This document shows, piece after piece, positions 12,892 through 20,079 of a stretch of DNA of 22,926 nucleotides; within the stretch, counting starts at the first letter, position 1, and each line of letters starts with the position of its first letter. The position numbers and the translations under genes are program-made. The stretch spans positions 1 to 22,926 of the forward strand of contig JBKPDO010000207.1 in NCBI GenBank assembly GCA_046727955.1, written 5' to 3'. This stretch comes from DASVXQ01 sp046727955. GTDB lineage: Bacteria; Actinomycetota; CALGFH01. Below the pieces are notes generated by a model, which searched no databases, was not told the DNA's origin, and saw nothing but the letters and a program-made list of their open reading frames with translations.

Positions 12892-13973
12892 CCACCAGAG
12901 ATCGGTGGGCTGGGCGGCTCTGGCTCACCGCCTGGCGCATCGTCCGGCGTCTGCCGGAGCCCGTCGTCATGTGGCTGGGCGCCGCCAGCGGCCTGCTGTA
13001 CTACCGGTTCGACGAGCACCGGCGCGCGGTCCTGCGTGACAACCTGCGCCGGGTGCTCGGCCCCTCCGCCACGCCCGCCGAGCTGGAGCGCGTGGTCCGG
13101 CGGGGGTTCGCCTCCTACGGACGCTACTGGGGCGAGGCGTTCCGGCTCGAGACCTTGAGCCAGGAGGATATCCGCAACCGCATGATCGTCGACGGCCGGG
13201 AGCACCTGGACGCGGCCTTCGCCGCGGGGCACGGAGAGATCCTCGCCGTGCCGCACCTGGGCAACTGGGACGCGGGCGCGGCCTGGGTGGTCGCCGCGGG
13301 CTACCCGCTGACCACGGTCGTCGAGCGGCTCAAGCCGGCCGAGCTGTTCGACCGCTTCGTCGCCTATCGTCGCGCCCTCGGCATGGAGATCCTGCCGCTC
13401 GACAACGGCTCCGAGAGTATGCGCGGCCTGCTGCGGGCGCTGCGCGAGAACCGGATCGTCGCCCTGGTCACCGACCGCGATCTCACCGGCCACGGCCTGC
13501 CGGTGCGGATGTTCGGAACGACCGTGATGATGCCGGGCGGCCCTGCGTCGCTCTCGCTCAAGACCGGCGCGCCGCTGCTGCCGGCCGGCGTCTTCCAGGA
13601 CCGCAAGGGAGGGCGGTGGGTGAGCATCATACGGCCGGCGATCCGCATCGAGCCGAGCGGCGACCAGCGCGCCGACGTCCTTGCCCTGACGCAGCGGCTG
13701 GCGGACGAGTTCGAGCAGCTCATCCGCCTGGCTCCGGAGCAATGGCACATGCTCAGCCGCTTCTGGCGCGCGGAGGGGTCCGGGGAACCCCAAGGGCCGG
13801 AGGGGTCCGGGGAACCCCAAGGGGGTGCCCCGGTGAGTCAAGGCCCGGTGGGTCGGGACCCGGTGGGTCGGGACCCGGTGGGTCGGGACCCGGTGGGTCG
13901 GGAGGGGGAGCCGGCCGCTCCTCGGACAGAGCCGCGGACAGAGCCGCCCGCGGCGGAGGAGGCGGGCCTGTGA
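12888..13973 (+). CDS. Phosphatidylinositol mannoside acyltransferase (PatA-like)
   Basis: A 361-residue member of the lipid A lauroyl/LpxL-like acyltransferase superfamily. It has a membrane-associated N-terminus and the catalytic H-x4-D motif HLGNWD at 123-128. Other conserved blocks are VVERLKP (144-150), LVTDRD and the FGTTVMMPGGPASLSLKTGAP stretch. In actinobacteria the enzyme between PgsA and PimA acylates the mannose of PIM1. It starts with GTG inside the pgsA stop (4-bp overlap) and ends overlapping the pimA start, so the three are translationally coupled. The last 65 residues or so (after about 295) are not part of the family. They form a Gly/Pro/Arg/Glu-rich tail made by three sets of DNA tandem repeats. 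Confidence 0.88.
   Translation: MTTRDRWAGRLWLTAWRIVRRLPEPVVMWLGAASGLLYYRFDEHRRAVLRDNLRRVLGPSATPAELERVVRRGFASYGRYWGEAFRLETLSQEDIRNRMIVDGREHLDAAFAAGHGEILAVPHLGNWDAGAAWVVAAGYPLTTVVERLKPAELFDRFVAYRRALGMEILPLDNGSESMRGLLRALRENRIVALVTDRDLTGHGLPVRMFGTTVMMPGGPASLSLKTGAPLLPAGVFQDRKGGRWVSIIRPAIRIEPSGDQRADVLALTQRLADEFEQLIRLAPEQWHMLSRFWRAEGSGEPQGPEGSGEPQGGAPVSQGPVGRDPVGRDPVGRDPVGREGEPAAPRTEPRTEPPAAEEAGL
13772..13946 (+). repeat. Three consecutive tandem-repeat arrays coding the PatA tail
   Basis: A 27-bp unit (GGAGGGGTCCGGGGAACCCC...) occurs at 13772 and 13799 and codes EGSGEPQGP-like repeats. A 15-bp unit CCCGGTGGGTCGGGA follows four times without error at 13844-13903 and codes PVGRD. A 12-bp unit CGGACAGAGCCG occurs twice at 13923-13946 and codes RTEP. 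All unit lengths are multiples of three, so the reading frame is kept. The 27-bp copies also contain GGGGAACCCC palindromes. Confidence 0.9.
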
Positions 13974-15091
13974 AGATCGGGATGGTCTGCCCCTATGACT
14001 GGACCGTGCCGGGCGGGGTCGGCAACCACGTCCGCAGTCTCGCGGCGGAGCTGCGGCGCCGTGGCTGCGAGGTGGACGTGCTCGCGCCGGCGGCACGTCC
14101 GGTGAGCGAGGACGGCTTCGTCAGCCTCGGCGGGTCCCTGCCGGTGCCCTACAACGGCTCGGTGGCGCGCATCGCGATCGGCCCGCGCACGGCGCTGCGG
14201 GTGCGCCGCGCGCTGGCCGCCGGGCGCTACGACCTGGTCCACGTGCACGAGCCGCTGTCACCCAGCGTCGGCATGCTTGCCGCCGGCCGCGCCAGCGTCC
14301 CGGTGGTCGGCACCTTCCACGCCAACATGGACCGCTCGCTGGCGCTCGCGCTCGGCAGGCCGGTGCTGCGGCGCGCCTTCAACCGCCTCGACGCCCGCAT
14401 CGCGGTGAGCGCCTCGGCGCGCGACACCTGGCAGCGGTACTTCGGCGGCTCGATGCTAGTGATCCCCAATAGCGTCGGCGCCGAGTTCTTCGCCAGGCCG
14501 GAGCCGCTGCCCGGCTACCGCGAGGGCGGCCCGACCGCGCTGTTCGTCGGCCGGCTGGAGCCCCGCAAGGGCCTTGTCTACCTGGTGCGCGCCTTCCTGC
14601 GGCTGAAGCCTTCGTTCCCGCGCCTGCGGCTGCTGATCGTGGGACGAGACCACAAGCACCAGCAGGGGAAGCTGATGGCGATGGTGCCGCCGCGCCTGCG
14701 GCCGGACCTGCTGTTCGTCGGCGCGGTGCCGCAGCAGGACCTGCCCTCCTACTACGCCTCGGCCGACGTGTTCTGCGCGCCGTCGCTCGGCGGTGAGTCC
14801 TTCGGCATCGTGCTGGTCGAGGCGATGGCGGTCGGCCTGCCGGTGGTCTGCTCGAACATCGGCGGCTACCGCGACCTCGTGCGTGACGACCGCGAGGGCC
14901 TGCTGGTGCCGCCGCGCGACCCCGAGGCGCTGGCGGCAGCGCTGGCGGCCCTGCTCGACAACCCCGCCCGCCGCGCCGCGCTAGGCGAGGTGGCCACCCA
15001 GACCGCCGCCCGCTACGCCCCGGACGTGGTCGCCGGCCAGGTCGTCGAGGTCTACCAGAGCGTCCTCACGGCAGCCAGGCGGCCACCGTGA
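13970..15091 (+). CDS. pimA: Phosphatidylinositol alpha-mannosyltransferase
   Basis: A 373-residue GT4-family (GT-B fold) glycosyltransferase that moves mannose from GDP-mannose to phosphatidylinositol on the inner side of the membrane, the first step of PIM synthesis. The N-terminus KIGMVCPYDWTVPGGVGNHV matches mycobacterial PimA (MRIGMICPYS..VPGGV). GTFHA carries the conserved His117, GRLEPRKG (194-201) is the donor-phosphate site, and GGESFGIVLVEAM holds the E-x7-E pair (Glu276, Glu284). It starts at GTG 13970 in the overlap GTGA with patA, preceded by GGAGGAGG. Together with the two genes before it this forms a coupled PIM operon. Confidence 0.94.
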   Translation: MKIGMVCPYDWTVPGGVGNHVRSLAAELRRRGCEVDVLAPAARPVSEDGFVSLGGSLPVPYNGSVARIAIGPRTALRVRRALAAGRYDLVHVHEPLSPSVGMLAAGRASVPVVGTFHANMDRSLALALGRPVLRRAFNRLDARIAVSASARDTWQRYFGGSMLVIPNSVGAEFFARPEPLPGYREGGPTALFVGRLEPRKGLVYLVRAFLRLKPSFPRLRLLIVGRDHKHQQGKLMAMVPPRLRPDLLFVGAVPQQDLPSYYASADVFCAPSLGGESFGIVLVEAMAVGLPVVCSNIGGYRDLVRDDREGLLVPPRDPEALAAALAALLDNPARRAALGEVATQTAARYAPDVVAGQVVEVYQSVLTAARRPP

Positions 15092-15189
15092 AGAACCATG
15101 CCGTCGGCGGGCGGGCGACCTGGGCCTTGGGTTAGCCGTCGTAGCGGTGGCTGATCACGACCGCGCGGAGCAGGAGCGGACCGGGCCAG

Positions 15190-16287
15190 GTGCTCGGCCA
15201 GCGGGCGCTCAACCGCGCCACGCTGGAACGGCAGCTGCTGCTACGCCGCCGGCACCTGCCCGCCGCCGAGGCGATCGAGCACCTGATCGGCATGCAGGCC
15301 CAGGCGCCCAACGCGCCCTACGTCGGCCTGTGGACGCGGCTTGCCGGCTTCCGCCCCGAGGAGCTTGCCGGACTGCTCACCCAGCGGCGTGCGGTGCGCG
15401 CCCATCTGATGCGCGCGACCATCCACCTGGTCACCGCCCGCGACTGCCTGGCGCTGCGACCCGTGCTGCAGCCCGTCCTGGAGCGCGGCTTCGCCGGCAG
15501 CCCCTCCGCCCAGCACCTTGCGGGAATGGACACCAGGGCGGTCCTGGCGGCCGGTCGGGCGCTGCTGGCGCAGCGCCCGCGCACCCGCGCCGAGCTCGGC
15601 CCGCTGCTGGGTACGCGGTGGCCCGGCCGCGACGCCACCTCCCTGGCCTACGCCATCAGCTACCTGGTGCCGCTGGTCCAGGTGCCACCGCGCGGCATCT
15701 GGGGCCAGAGCGGACCGGCCACCTGGACCACCACCGAGGCCTGGCTCGGCCGCCCCCTCACCCCCGAGCCCTCCGTGGAGGAGCTGGTCGGGCGCTACCT
15801 GGCCGCCTTCGGCCCGGCCACCGTCAATGACATGCAGACCTGGTCGGGCCTGACGCGGCTGGGCGAGGTGGTCGAGCGGCTGCGGTCACGCCTTGCGACC
15901 TTCCGCGACCAGGCCGGCAACCAGCTGCTCGACCTGCCCGATGCGCCGCGGCCCGACCCCGACACTCCGGCCCCGCCTCGCTTCCTTGCCGAGTACGACA
16001 ACCTGCTGCTGTCGCACGCCGACCGTGGCCGCGTCATCGGCAACAATCGCCGCGCACCACTGTTTGCCGGCAACGGCGGGGTCCTGGGCACCGTGCTCGT
16101 CGACGGCTTCTACCGGGGCACCTGGCGGATCACCCGCCACCTCGACACCGCCACCCTGACCATCCAACCCTTCGAGGCGCTGGCCGAGCCGGAGCGCACC
16201 GCCGTGGCCGAGGAGGGCGCCCGGCTGCTCACCTTCGCCGCCAGCGACACCGCCACCCACGACGTGCAGCTCTCCCCTCCGTCGTGA
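15190..16287 (+). CDS. AlkZ-like winged-helix DNA glycosylase
   Basis: A 365-residue protein of the HTH_42 / AlkZ (YcaQ) family, which removes bulky alkylated bases and opens DNA interstrand crosslinks. The catalytic Q-x-Q motif is visible as GMQAQAP, with Gln36 and Gln38, nearly the same positions as in characterised AlkZ proteins. LMRATIHLVTARDCLAL, the GPATVNDMQTWSGL block and FLAEYDNLLLSHADR are typical of the family's winged helices and C-terminal barrel. Related proteins protect antibiotic producers from their own DNA-damaging product, but no biosynthetic genes are in view, so a housekeeping repair role is more likely. The start GTG 15190 is chosen for matching the family N-terminus; its ribosome site is poor. 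It follows pimA after 98 bp. Confidence 0.82.
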   Translation: MLGQRALNRATLERQLLLRRRHLPAAEAIEHLIGMQAQAPNAPYVGLWTRLAGFRPEELAGLLTQRRAVRAHLMRATIHLVTARDCLALRPVLQPVLERGFAGSPSAQHLAGMDTRAVLAAGRALLAQRPRTRAELGPLLGTRWPGRDATSLAYAISYLVPLVQVPPRGIWGQSGPATWTTTEAWLGRPLTPEPSVEELVGRYLAAFGPATVNDMQTWSGLTRLGEVVERLRSRLATFRDQAGNQLLDLPDAPRPDPDTPAPPRFLAEYDNLLLSHADRGRVIGNNRRAPLFAGNGGVLGTVLVDGFYRGTWRITRHLDTATLTIQPFEALAEPERTAVAEEGARLLTFAASDTATHDVQLSPPS

Positions 16288-16310
16288 CCGGCCAGCGCAT
16301 CCAGGTCCCG

Positions 16311-16340
16311 TTCACTCCAGCCAAGCCGGCGCGGTAGACT
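16311..16340 (+). promoter_or_regulatory. Probable promoter of the 4-TM/M48-like gene pair
   Basis: TTCACT (16311-16316), an 18-nt spacer and TAGACT (16335-16340) match sigma70-type boxes at 4/6 each. They lie 29 nt before the GTG of the membrane-protein gene. Confidence 0.4.
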
Positions 16341-16369
16341 TTCGCTTCACGGTTGGCAAGGGAGGCAGC

Positions 16370-16822
16370 GTGGACGTTGCAGCGGCCCTGTGGGGCGGGA
16401 TACTCGGCGCGATCGCGGCGGCAATCGTGTACCTGGGCTTCCTCGGGCTGCGCCTGACGCGCTTCGACCTGCTCCGCTTCGAGGGCGGGCTGCTCGCCCA
16501 CGAGCGCACCAACATGGTCTACATCTACGGCGTCGTGGTGAATGTGGTCCTCGGGGCGGCGCTGGCGCTCGCCTACCGCTACGCCTTCGAGCAGATCCAC
16601 TCCGCCAGCTACGTCGGCTGGGGCGCACTCCTCGGGCTCGCCCAGGGCGTGCTGCTGCTCCTCTTCCTGCCGCTGCTCGGCCTCGTCAACCACAACGTGC
16701 GCAACGGGGACGACCTCAGGCCAGGCTTCGCTGGACTGGGCGGCGGCCGCTTGACCCCGATCGCGCTGCTGGTCGCCTCGGTCGTGTTCGGCCTGTGGGT
16801 CGGCCTCGTCCTGGTGCCATGA
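16370..16822 (+). CDS. Four-helix membrane protein of unknown function
   Basis: A 150-residue integral membrane protein with hydrophobic segments at about 3-27, 48-68, 80-107 and 128-149. The loop after helix 1 is charged (RLTRFDLLRFEGG) and that after helix 3 holds NHNVRNGDDLRPGF. I do not recognise a named family, and no catalytic motif is visible. GTG 16370 has a good GGGAGG ribosome site 5-11 nt upstream. The stop overlaps the start of the M48-like gene (ATGA, 16819-16822), so the two are co-translated and may form a membrane complex. Confidence 0.8.
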   Translation: MDVAAALWGGILGAIAAAIVYLGFLGLRLTRFDLLRFEGGLLAHERTNMVYIYGVVVNVVLGAALALAYRYAFEQIHSASYVGWGALLGLAQGVLLLLFLPLLGLVNHNVRNGDDLRPGFAGLGGGRLTPIALLVASVVFGLWVGLVLVP

Positions 16823-17712
16823 CCGTCTCGACACCCGTGCCCGCCACCGGCCCAGGCTCGAGGATCGCCAGCAGCCGCCTGCAGGAGCAGATCGCCGCCA
16901 ACCGGCGCGCGCGACAGCTGGTCACCGCCGTCGTCGTGGTCGTGCTCGCGGCCGTCGGCACGCTGCTCGCGCTGCCGTTCGGGTCCTGGCCGGTTGGGCT
17001 CGGGGCCGGGCTCGCCGCGGCCATCCTGGTGCTGGCGCTCGCGCCCGGCGCGGGCGAGCGCCTGGCCCTGCGCTCGCTGCACGCCCAGCCCTCCGACCCG
17101 GACCGCCAGCCGCGCTACCACAATCTGGTCGAGGGGCTGTGCCAGGAGGCCGGGCTCCCGGTGCCCAAGCTGTGGGTGGTCGATAGCGACGCGGCCAACG
17201 CGCTCGCGCTGGGCCGCGGTCCCTCCGAGTCCGCGATCGTGGTCACGCGCGGGCTGCTCGAGCGGCTCAACCGCGTCGAGTTGGAGGGCGTGCTCGCCGC
17301 TGAGGTGTCCCACGTCTGCGGCTCCTCGGCGCGGCTGGGGTCCATGGCGGTGGTCCTCGGCGGTCTGCCCGGGCTGCTGCTCGAGGCGCGCCGCCGCGGC
17401 GGCGGCGTGCTGCTCGGTGTGGCGGGCACCATCCTGCTCGTGCTCGTGCCGCTGCGCAGGCTGGCCGTCCCACCGCGGCGCCATCTCCAGGCGGACGAGA
17501 GCGCCGCCTACCTCACCCGCTACCCACCCGGCCTGGCGGCCGCCCTGACCAAGCTCGACGCCGACGAGGAGGGCGCTGAGGTCGCGAACCTCGGCCTGGA
17601 CCACCTGTGGATCGTCCCGCCCAGGCCCGCGCCCGAGGACTCGCGTTTGGACAGGATGTTCGAGAGCCATCCTTCTCTGGAGGAGCGCCTCGAGAACCTT
17701 CGCGAGCTCTGA
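16819..17712 (+). CDS. M48 (HtpX-like) protein with degenerate zinc site, probable pseudo-protease
   Basis: A 297-residue membrane protein. Two hydrophobic stretches (about 33-53 and 57-75) precede the M48 domain, and another (about 197-216) splits it, as in HtpX. The framework matches active members: PKLWVVDSDAANALALGRGP, VVTRGLLERLN, and the end ESHPSLEERLENLREL. However the zinc motif HExxH reads AEVSH (161-165), with Ala (GCT) in place of the first His, and the third-ligand motif ExDxxA reads QADESA (Gln224). Two of three zinc ligands are therefore missing while the rest is kept. It overlaps the 4-TM gene by 4 bp. It most likely has a structural or regulatory role in the membrane instead of proteolysis (inference). 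Confidence 0.82.
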   Translation: MTVSTPVPATGPGSRIASSRLQEQIAANRRARQLVTAVVVVVLAAVGTLLALPFGSWPVGLGAGLAAAILVLALAPGAGERLALRSLHAQPSDPDRQPRYHNLVEGLCQEAGLPVPKLWVVDSDAANALALGRGPSESAIVVTRGLLERLNRVELEGVLAAEVSHVCGSSARLGSMAVVLGGLPGLLLEARRRGGGVLLGVAGTILLVLVPLRRLAVPPRRHLQADESAAYLTRYPPGLAAALTKLDADEEGAEVANLGLDHLWIVPPRPAPEDSRLDRMFESHPSLEERLENLREL

Positions 17713-17805
17713 CCCCCGTTCCAGCCCTCCTCTGTTCCAGTGTTCCAGCCTCTGTCCTGGCGCTCCAGCAATGAGTCCGCCGGGCCGACAGTATTCTGGA
17801 GTGTC

Positions 17806-18861
17806 ATGATCACGACAGTCGCGGGTCATTCCCGCGTGCGGGCACGCGTGCGAGCCGCGCTGGGGATCGGGCTCGCCGCCATGCTCGTGTTCCTGGCCGG
17901 CTGCGGGGGAAAGGGCAAGTCGCAGGAAGCGGCTCCCGCCTCGACCACGAGCACCGCGCCGGCCCGCTTCCCGCTCACCGGCCTGCCGGCCGGCGACGCC
18001 GCTCTCCGTGCCCGGCCCGCGCTCTCGGTGAAGATCGACAATATCGCGGCCGCCCGGCCGCAGGCGGGCCTGAACCAGGCGGACGTGGTGGTCGAGGAGC
18101 CGGTCGAGGGCGGTCTCACGCGGCTGTTCGCGACCTGGCAGTCGAAGGACGCCGCCGAGGTGGGCCCGGTGCGCTCGGCCCGGCCGGTGGACGCGCTGCT
18201 GCTGCGCCAGCTGGGACCGAGCCTGTTCGCCTTCGCCGGGGCCTCGGCGGGCGTGTTCCAAGTGATCCGCCGAGCATCGGGCGCCACGCTGCTTGACTCT
18301 TCCAGCGCCCCCGGCGCCTACCGGCGCGTGAGCGGGCGCAGCGCTCCGCACAACACGTTCACCTCCACTGCGGCGCTCTACGCCGCCGGCAGGCGAGTCA
18401 ATCCGAAGCTGGGCCCGCCGCGGGACCTGCTGACCTTCGCGGCCAGGCAGTCCGCCGCGGCGAAGGCGGTGAGGACGGCGCGCCTGCAGTTCTCGCCGTC
18501 GGCGAGGTCGTCCTGGCAGTGGACCGGCAAGAGCTTCGTCCGCTCGCAGGACGGCACGGCCGACAAGCTGGTGGACGGCAGCGCGGTCTCCAGCGACAAC
18601 GTGGTGGTGCTGAGCGTGGCGGTGCGGCCGAGCGGGAACGTAGACGTGCTCGGCAACCCCACCCCGGACCCGGACCTGATCGGCAGTGGCCGCGCCTGGG
18701 TGCTGCGCGACGGCACGATGGTCGCCGGCACCTGGCGTCGCGCCGCCATCGAGTCCGAGACCCAGCTGCTCGGCGCCGACGGCCAGCCGATCCCTCTCCA
18801 CCCCGGCCGCACCTGGATCGAGCTTCTGCCAGCCCCACAGCAGCCGTCGTTTGCCTCCTAA
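17806..18861 (+). CDS. DUF3048-domain lipoprotein (YerB-like)
   Basis: A 351-residue predicted lipoprotein. An Arg-rich start (RVRARVR), a hydrophobic helix and the lipobox LAGC (Cys33) direct it to the outer face of the membrane. A Ser/Thr/Ala linker follows. The DUF3048 region starts near LSVKIDNIAAARPQAGLNQA and continues with VVVEEPVEGGLTRLFA, VGPVRSARPVDALLL and, in the second half, LVDGSAVSSDNVVVL. The family is widespread in Gram-positive bacteria, but its biochemical role is not established. ATG 17806 is chosen over the earlier frame opening at 17740 because GGAG lies 5 nt upstream of it and it places the signal peptide correctly. A TATTCT box ends 8 nt before the ATG and could instead give a nearly leaderless transcript. 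Confidence 0.85.
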   Translation: MITTVAGHSRVRARVRAALGIGLAAMLVFLAGCGGKGKSQEAAPASTTSTAPARFPLTGLPAGDAALRARPALSVKIDNIAAARPQAGLNQADVVVEEPVEGGLTRLFATWQSKDAAEVGPVRSARPVDALLLRQLGPSLFAFAGASAGVFQVIRRASGATLLDSSSAPGAYRRVSGRSAPHNTFTSTAALYAAGRRVNPKLGPPRDLLTFAARQSAAAKAVRTARLQFSPSARSSWQWTGKSFVRSQDGTADKLVDGSAVSSDNVVVLSVAVRPSGNVDVLGNPTPDPDLIGSGRAWVLRDGTMVAGTWRRAAIESETQLLGADGQPIPLHPGRTWIELLPAPQQPSFAS

Positions 18862-18876
18862 CCGCTGGCCCGCAAG

Positions 18877-18903
18877 GCCCGGCGCGCGCTCCGCGCGCCG
18901 GGC
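18877..18903 (+). terminator. Strong GC hairpin after the DUF3048 gene
   Basis: GCCCGGCGCGCG (18877-18888), loop CTC, CGCGCGCCGGGC (18892-18903): a perfect 12-bp stem 15 nt after the stop codon. No T-run follows, as is common for actinobacterial terminators. Confidence 0.7.
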
Positions 18904-18915
18904 AGGTCGATCCAT

Positions 18916-19005
18916 GTGGGGGGCGCGAGCTCCCCCCACGCCCCCCAAGGTCAAGATCGTTCCGTGGTGCCGTACGGGGAGCTCGCTCCCCCCACGCCCC
19001 CCAAG
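18916..19005 (+). repeat. Duplicated GC-rich palindrome element
   Basis: The stem GTGGGGGG/CCCCCCAC (18916-18939, 8-nt loop) and the stem GGGGAGC/GCTCCCC (18976-18991) are each followed by the same run of bases. A 21-bp identical stretch, beginning GCTCCCCCCACG and ending CCCCCCAAG, lies at 18929-18949 and 18985-19005. A relative occurs before yebC at 20757. Confidence 0.75.
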
Positions 19006-19025
19006 AGCGCCTGTGCCATGGTGCC

Positions 19026-19063
19026 TGTGGCGCCGTCACTTGTGGCGCCGTCACCTGCGGCGT
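19026..19063 (+). repeat. 15-bp tandem repeat upstream of pdxS
   Basis: TGTGGCGCCGTCAC plus one base occurs at 19026 and 19041, and a third partial copy (TGCGGCG) starts at 19056, keeping the 15-bp period. It lies just before the pdxS -35 box and contains GGCGCC palindromes. A role in pdxS control is possible but unproven. Confidence 0.7.
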
Positions 19064-19073
19064 TCTCGATCCG

Positions 19074-19103
19074 TTGAAGCGGGCCAGCCGCGTGGTGTAG
19101 CCT
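19074..19103 (+). promoter_or_regulatory. Probable pdxST promoter
   Basis: TTGAAG (19074-19079), an 18-nt spacer, TG and TAGCCT (19098-19103) lie about 78 nt before the pdxS ATG. The pattern is shared with the pgsA and ruvC promoters. Confidence 0.45.
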
Positions 19104-19180
19104 GATTTCCCGAAATGCGCCTCTGAGCAGGGAAAACGCCTTGCGCGCACGGCGCTCAGGAAGCGTTCCAGGAGCTTGGA

Positions 19181-20071
19181 ATGGACTCGAACAACTACGT
19201 CACCGGGACCGCGCGGGTCAAGCGCGGCCTGGCCGAGATGCTCAAGGGCGGCGTCATCATGGACGTCGTCACCGCTGACCAGGCCAAGATCGCCGAGGAT
19301 GCCGGTGCGGTCGCGGTCATGGCCCTCGAGCGGGTCCCTGCCGACATCCGTGCGCAGGGCGGCGTCGCCCGCATGAGCGACCCCGAGCTGATCGCGCAGA
19401 TCATCGAGGCGGTCTCCATCCCGGTGATGGCCAAGGCCCGCATCGGCCACTTCGTCGAGGCCCAGGTCCTCCAGGCGCTCGGCGTCGACTACGTGGACGA
19501 GTCCGAGGTGCTGAGTCCCGCCGACGAGGCGCACCACGTCGACAAGTGGCAGTTCACCGTGCCGTTCGTATGCGGCGCGACCAATCTCGGCGAGGCGCTG
19601 CGCCGGATCTCCGAGGGAGCGGCCATGATCCGCTCCAAGGGTGAGGCGGGCACCGGCAACGTGATCGAGGCCGTGCGCCACATGCGCGCGATCTCCGCTG
19701 GCATCCGCTGGCTCCAGACGCTGCGCAGCGACGAGCTGTTCTCCGCCGCCAAGGAGCTGCGGGCCCCGTACGAGCTGGTCGCGGAGATCGCGCGCGATGG
19801 CAAGCTCCCAGTGGTGCTATTCACCGCCGGCGGCATCGCCACCCCCGCGGACGCCGCGATGATGATGCAGCTAGGCGCCGAGGGCGTGTTCGTCGGCTCC
19901 GGCATCTTCAAGTCCGGCGAGCCGGCCAAGCGCGCCCGCGCCATCGTCGAAGCGACCACCTTCTTCAACGACCCCGACGTGATCGCCAAGGTCTCGCGCG
20001 GCCTCGGCGAGCCCATGGTGGGCATCTCCGTGGTGCCCGAGGGCGAGCGACTGGCGGACCGCGGCTGGTGA
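19181..20071 (+). CDS. pdxS: Pyridoxal 5'-phosphate synthase subunit PdxS
   Basis: A 296-residue TIM-barrel synthase. It makes pyridoxal phosphate from ribose 5-phosphate, glyceraldehyde 3-phosphate and ammonia supplied by PdxT. The two catalytic lysines are visible as Lys85 (VMAKARIGH) and Lys153 (RSKGEAGTGN), with Asp28 (IMDVV) also in place. VMALERVPADIR and the phosphate loop FTAGGIATPADAAMM complete the pattern. Length matches the family. ATG 19181 has AGGAG (19170-19174) upstream. PdxT follows after 8 bp, so the subunits are made together. The last residues (GERLADRGW) are the usual C-terminus of actinobacterial PdxS. Confidence 0.97.
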   Translation: MDSNNYVTGTARVKRGLAEMLKGGVIMDVVTADQAKIAEDAGAVAVMALERVPADIRAQGGVARMSDPELIAQIIEAVSIPVMAKARIGHFVEAQVLQALGVDYVDESEVLSPADEAHHVDKWQFTVPFVCGATNLGEALRRISEGAAMIRSKGEAGTGNVIEAVRHMRAISAGIRWLQTLRSDELFSAAKELRAPYELVAEIARDGKLPVVLFTAGGIATPADAAMMMQLGAEGVFVGSGIFKSGEPAKRARAIVEATTFFNDPDVIAKVSRGLGEPMVGISVVPEGERLADRGW

Positions 20072-20079
20072 GGAGTCCG

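Larger units (their letters stand above)
18862..19180. other. Repeat-rich spacer between the DUF3048 gene and pdxS
   Basis: About 320 bp without a gene. In order it holds the 12-bp terminator hairpin, two copies of a GC-rich palindrome plus 21-bp direct repeat (18916-19005), a 15-bp tandem repeat (19026-19063), and the pdxS promoter and leader. The frames open across it have repeat-driven composition and no family resemblance. Confidence 0.7.
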
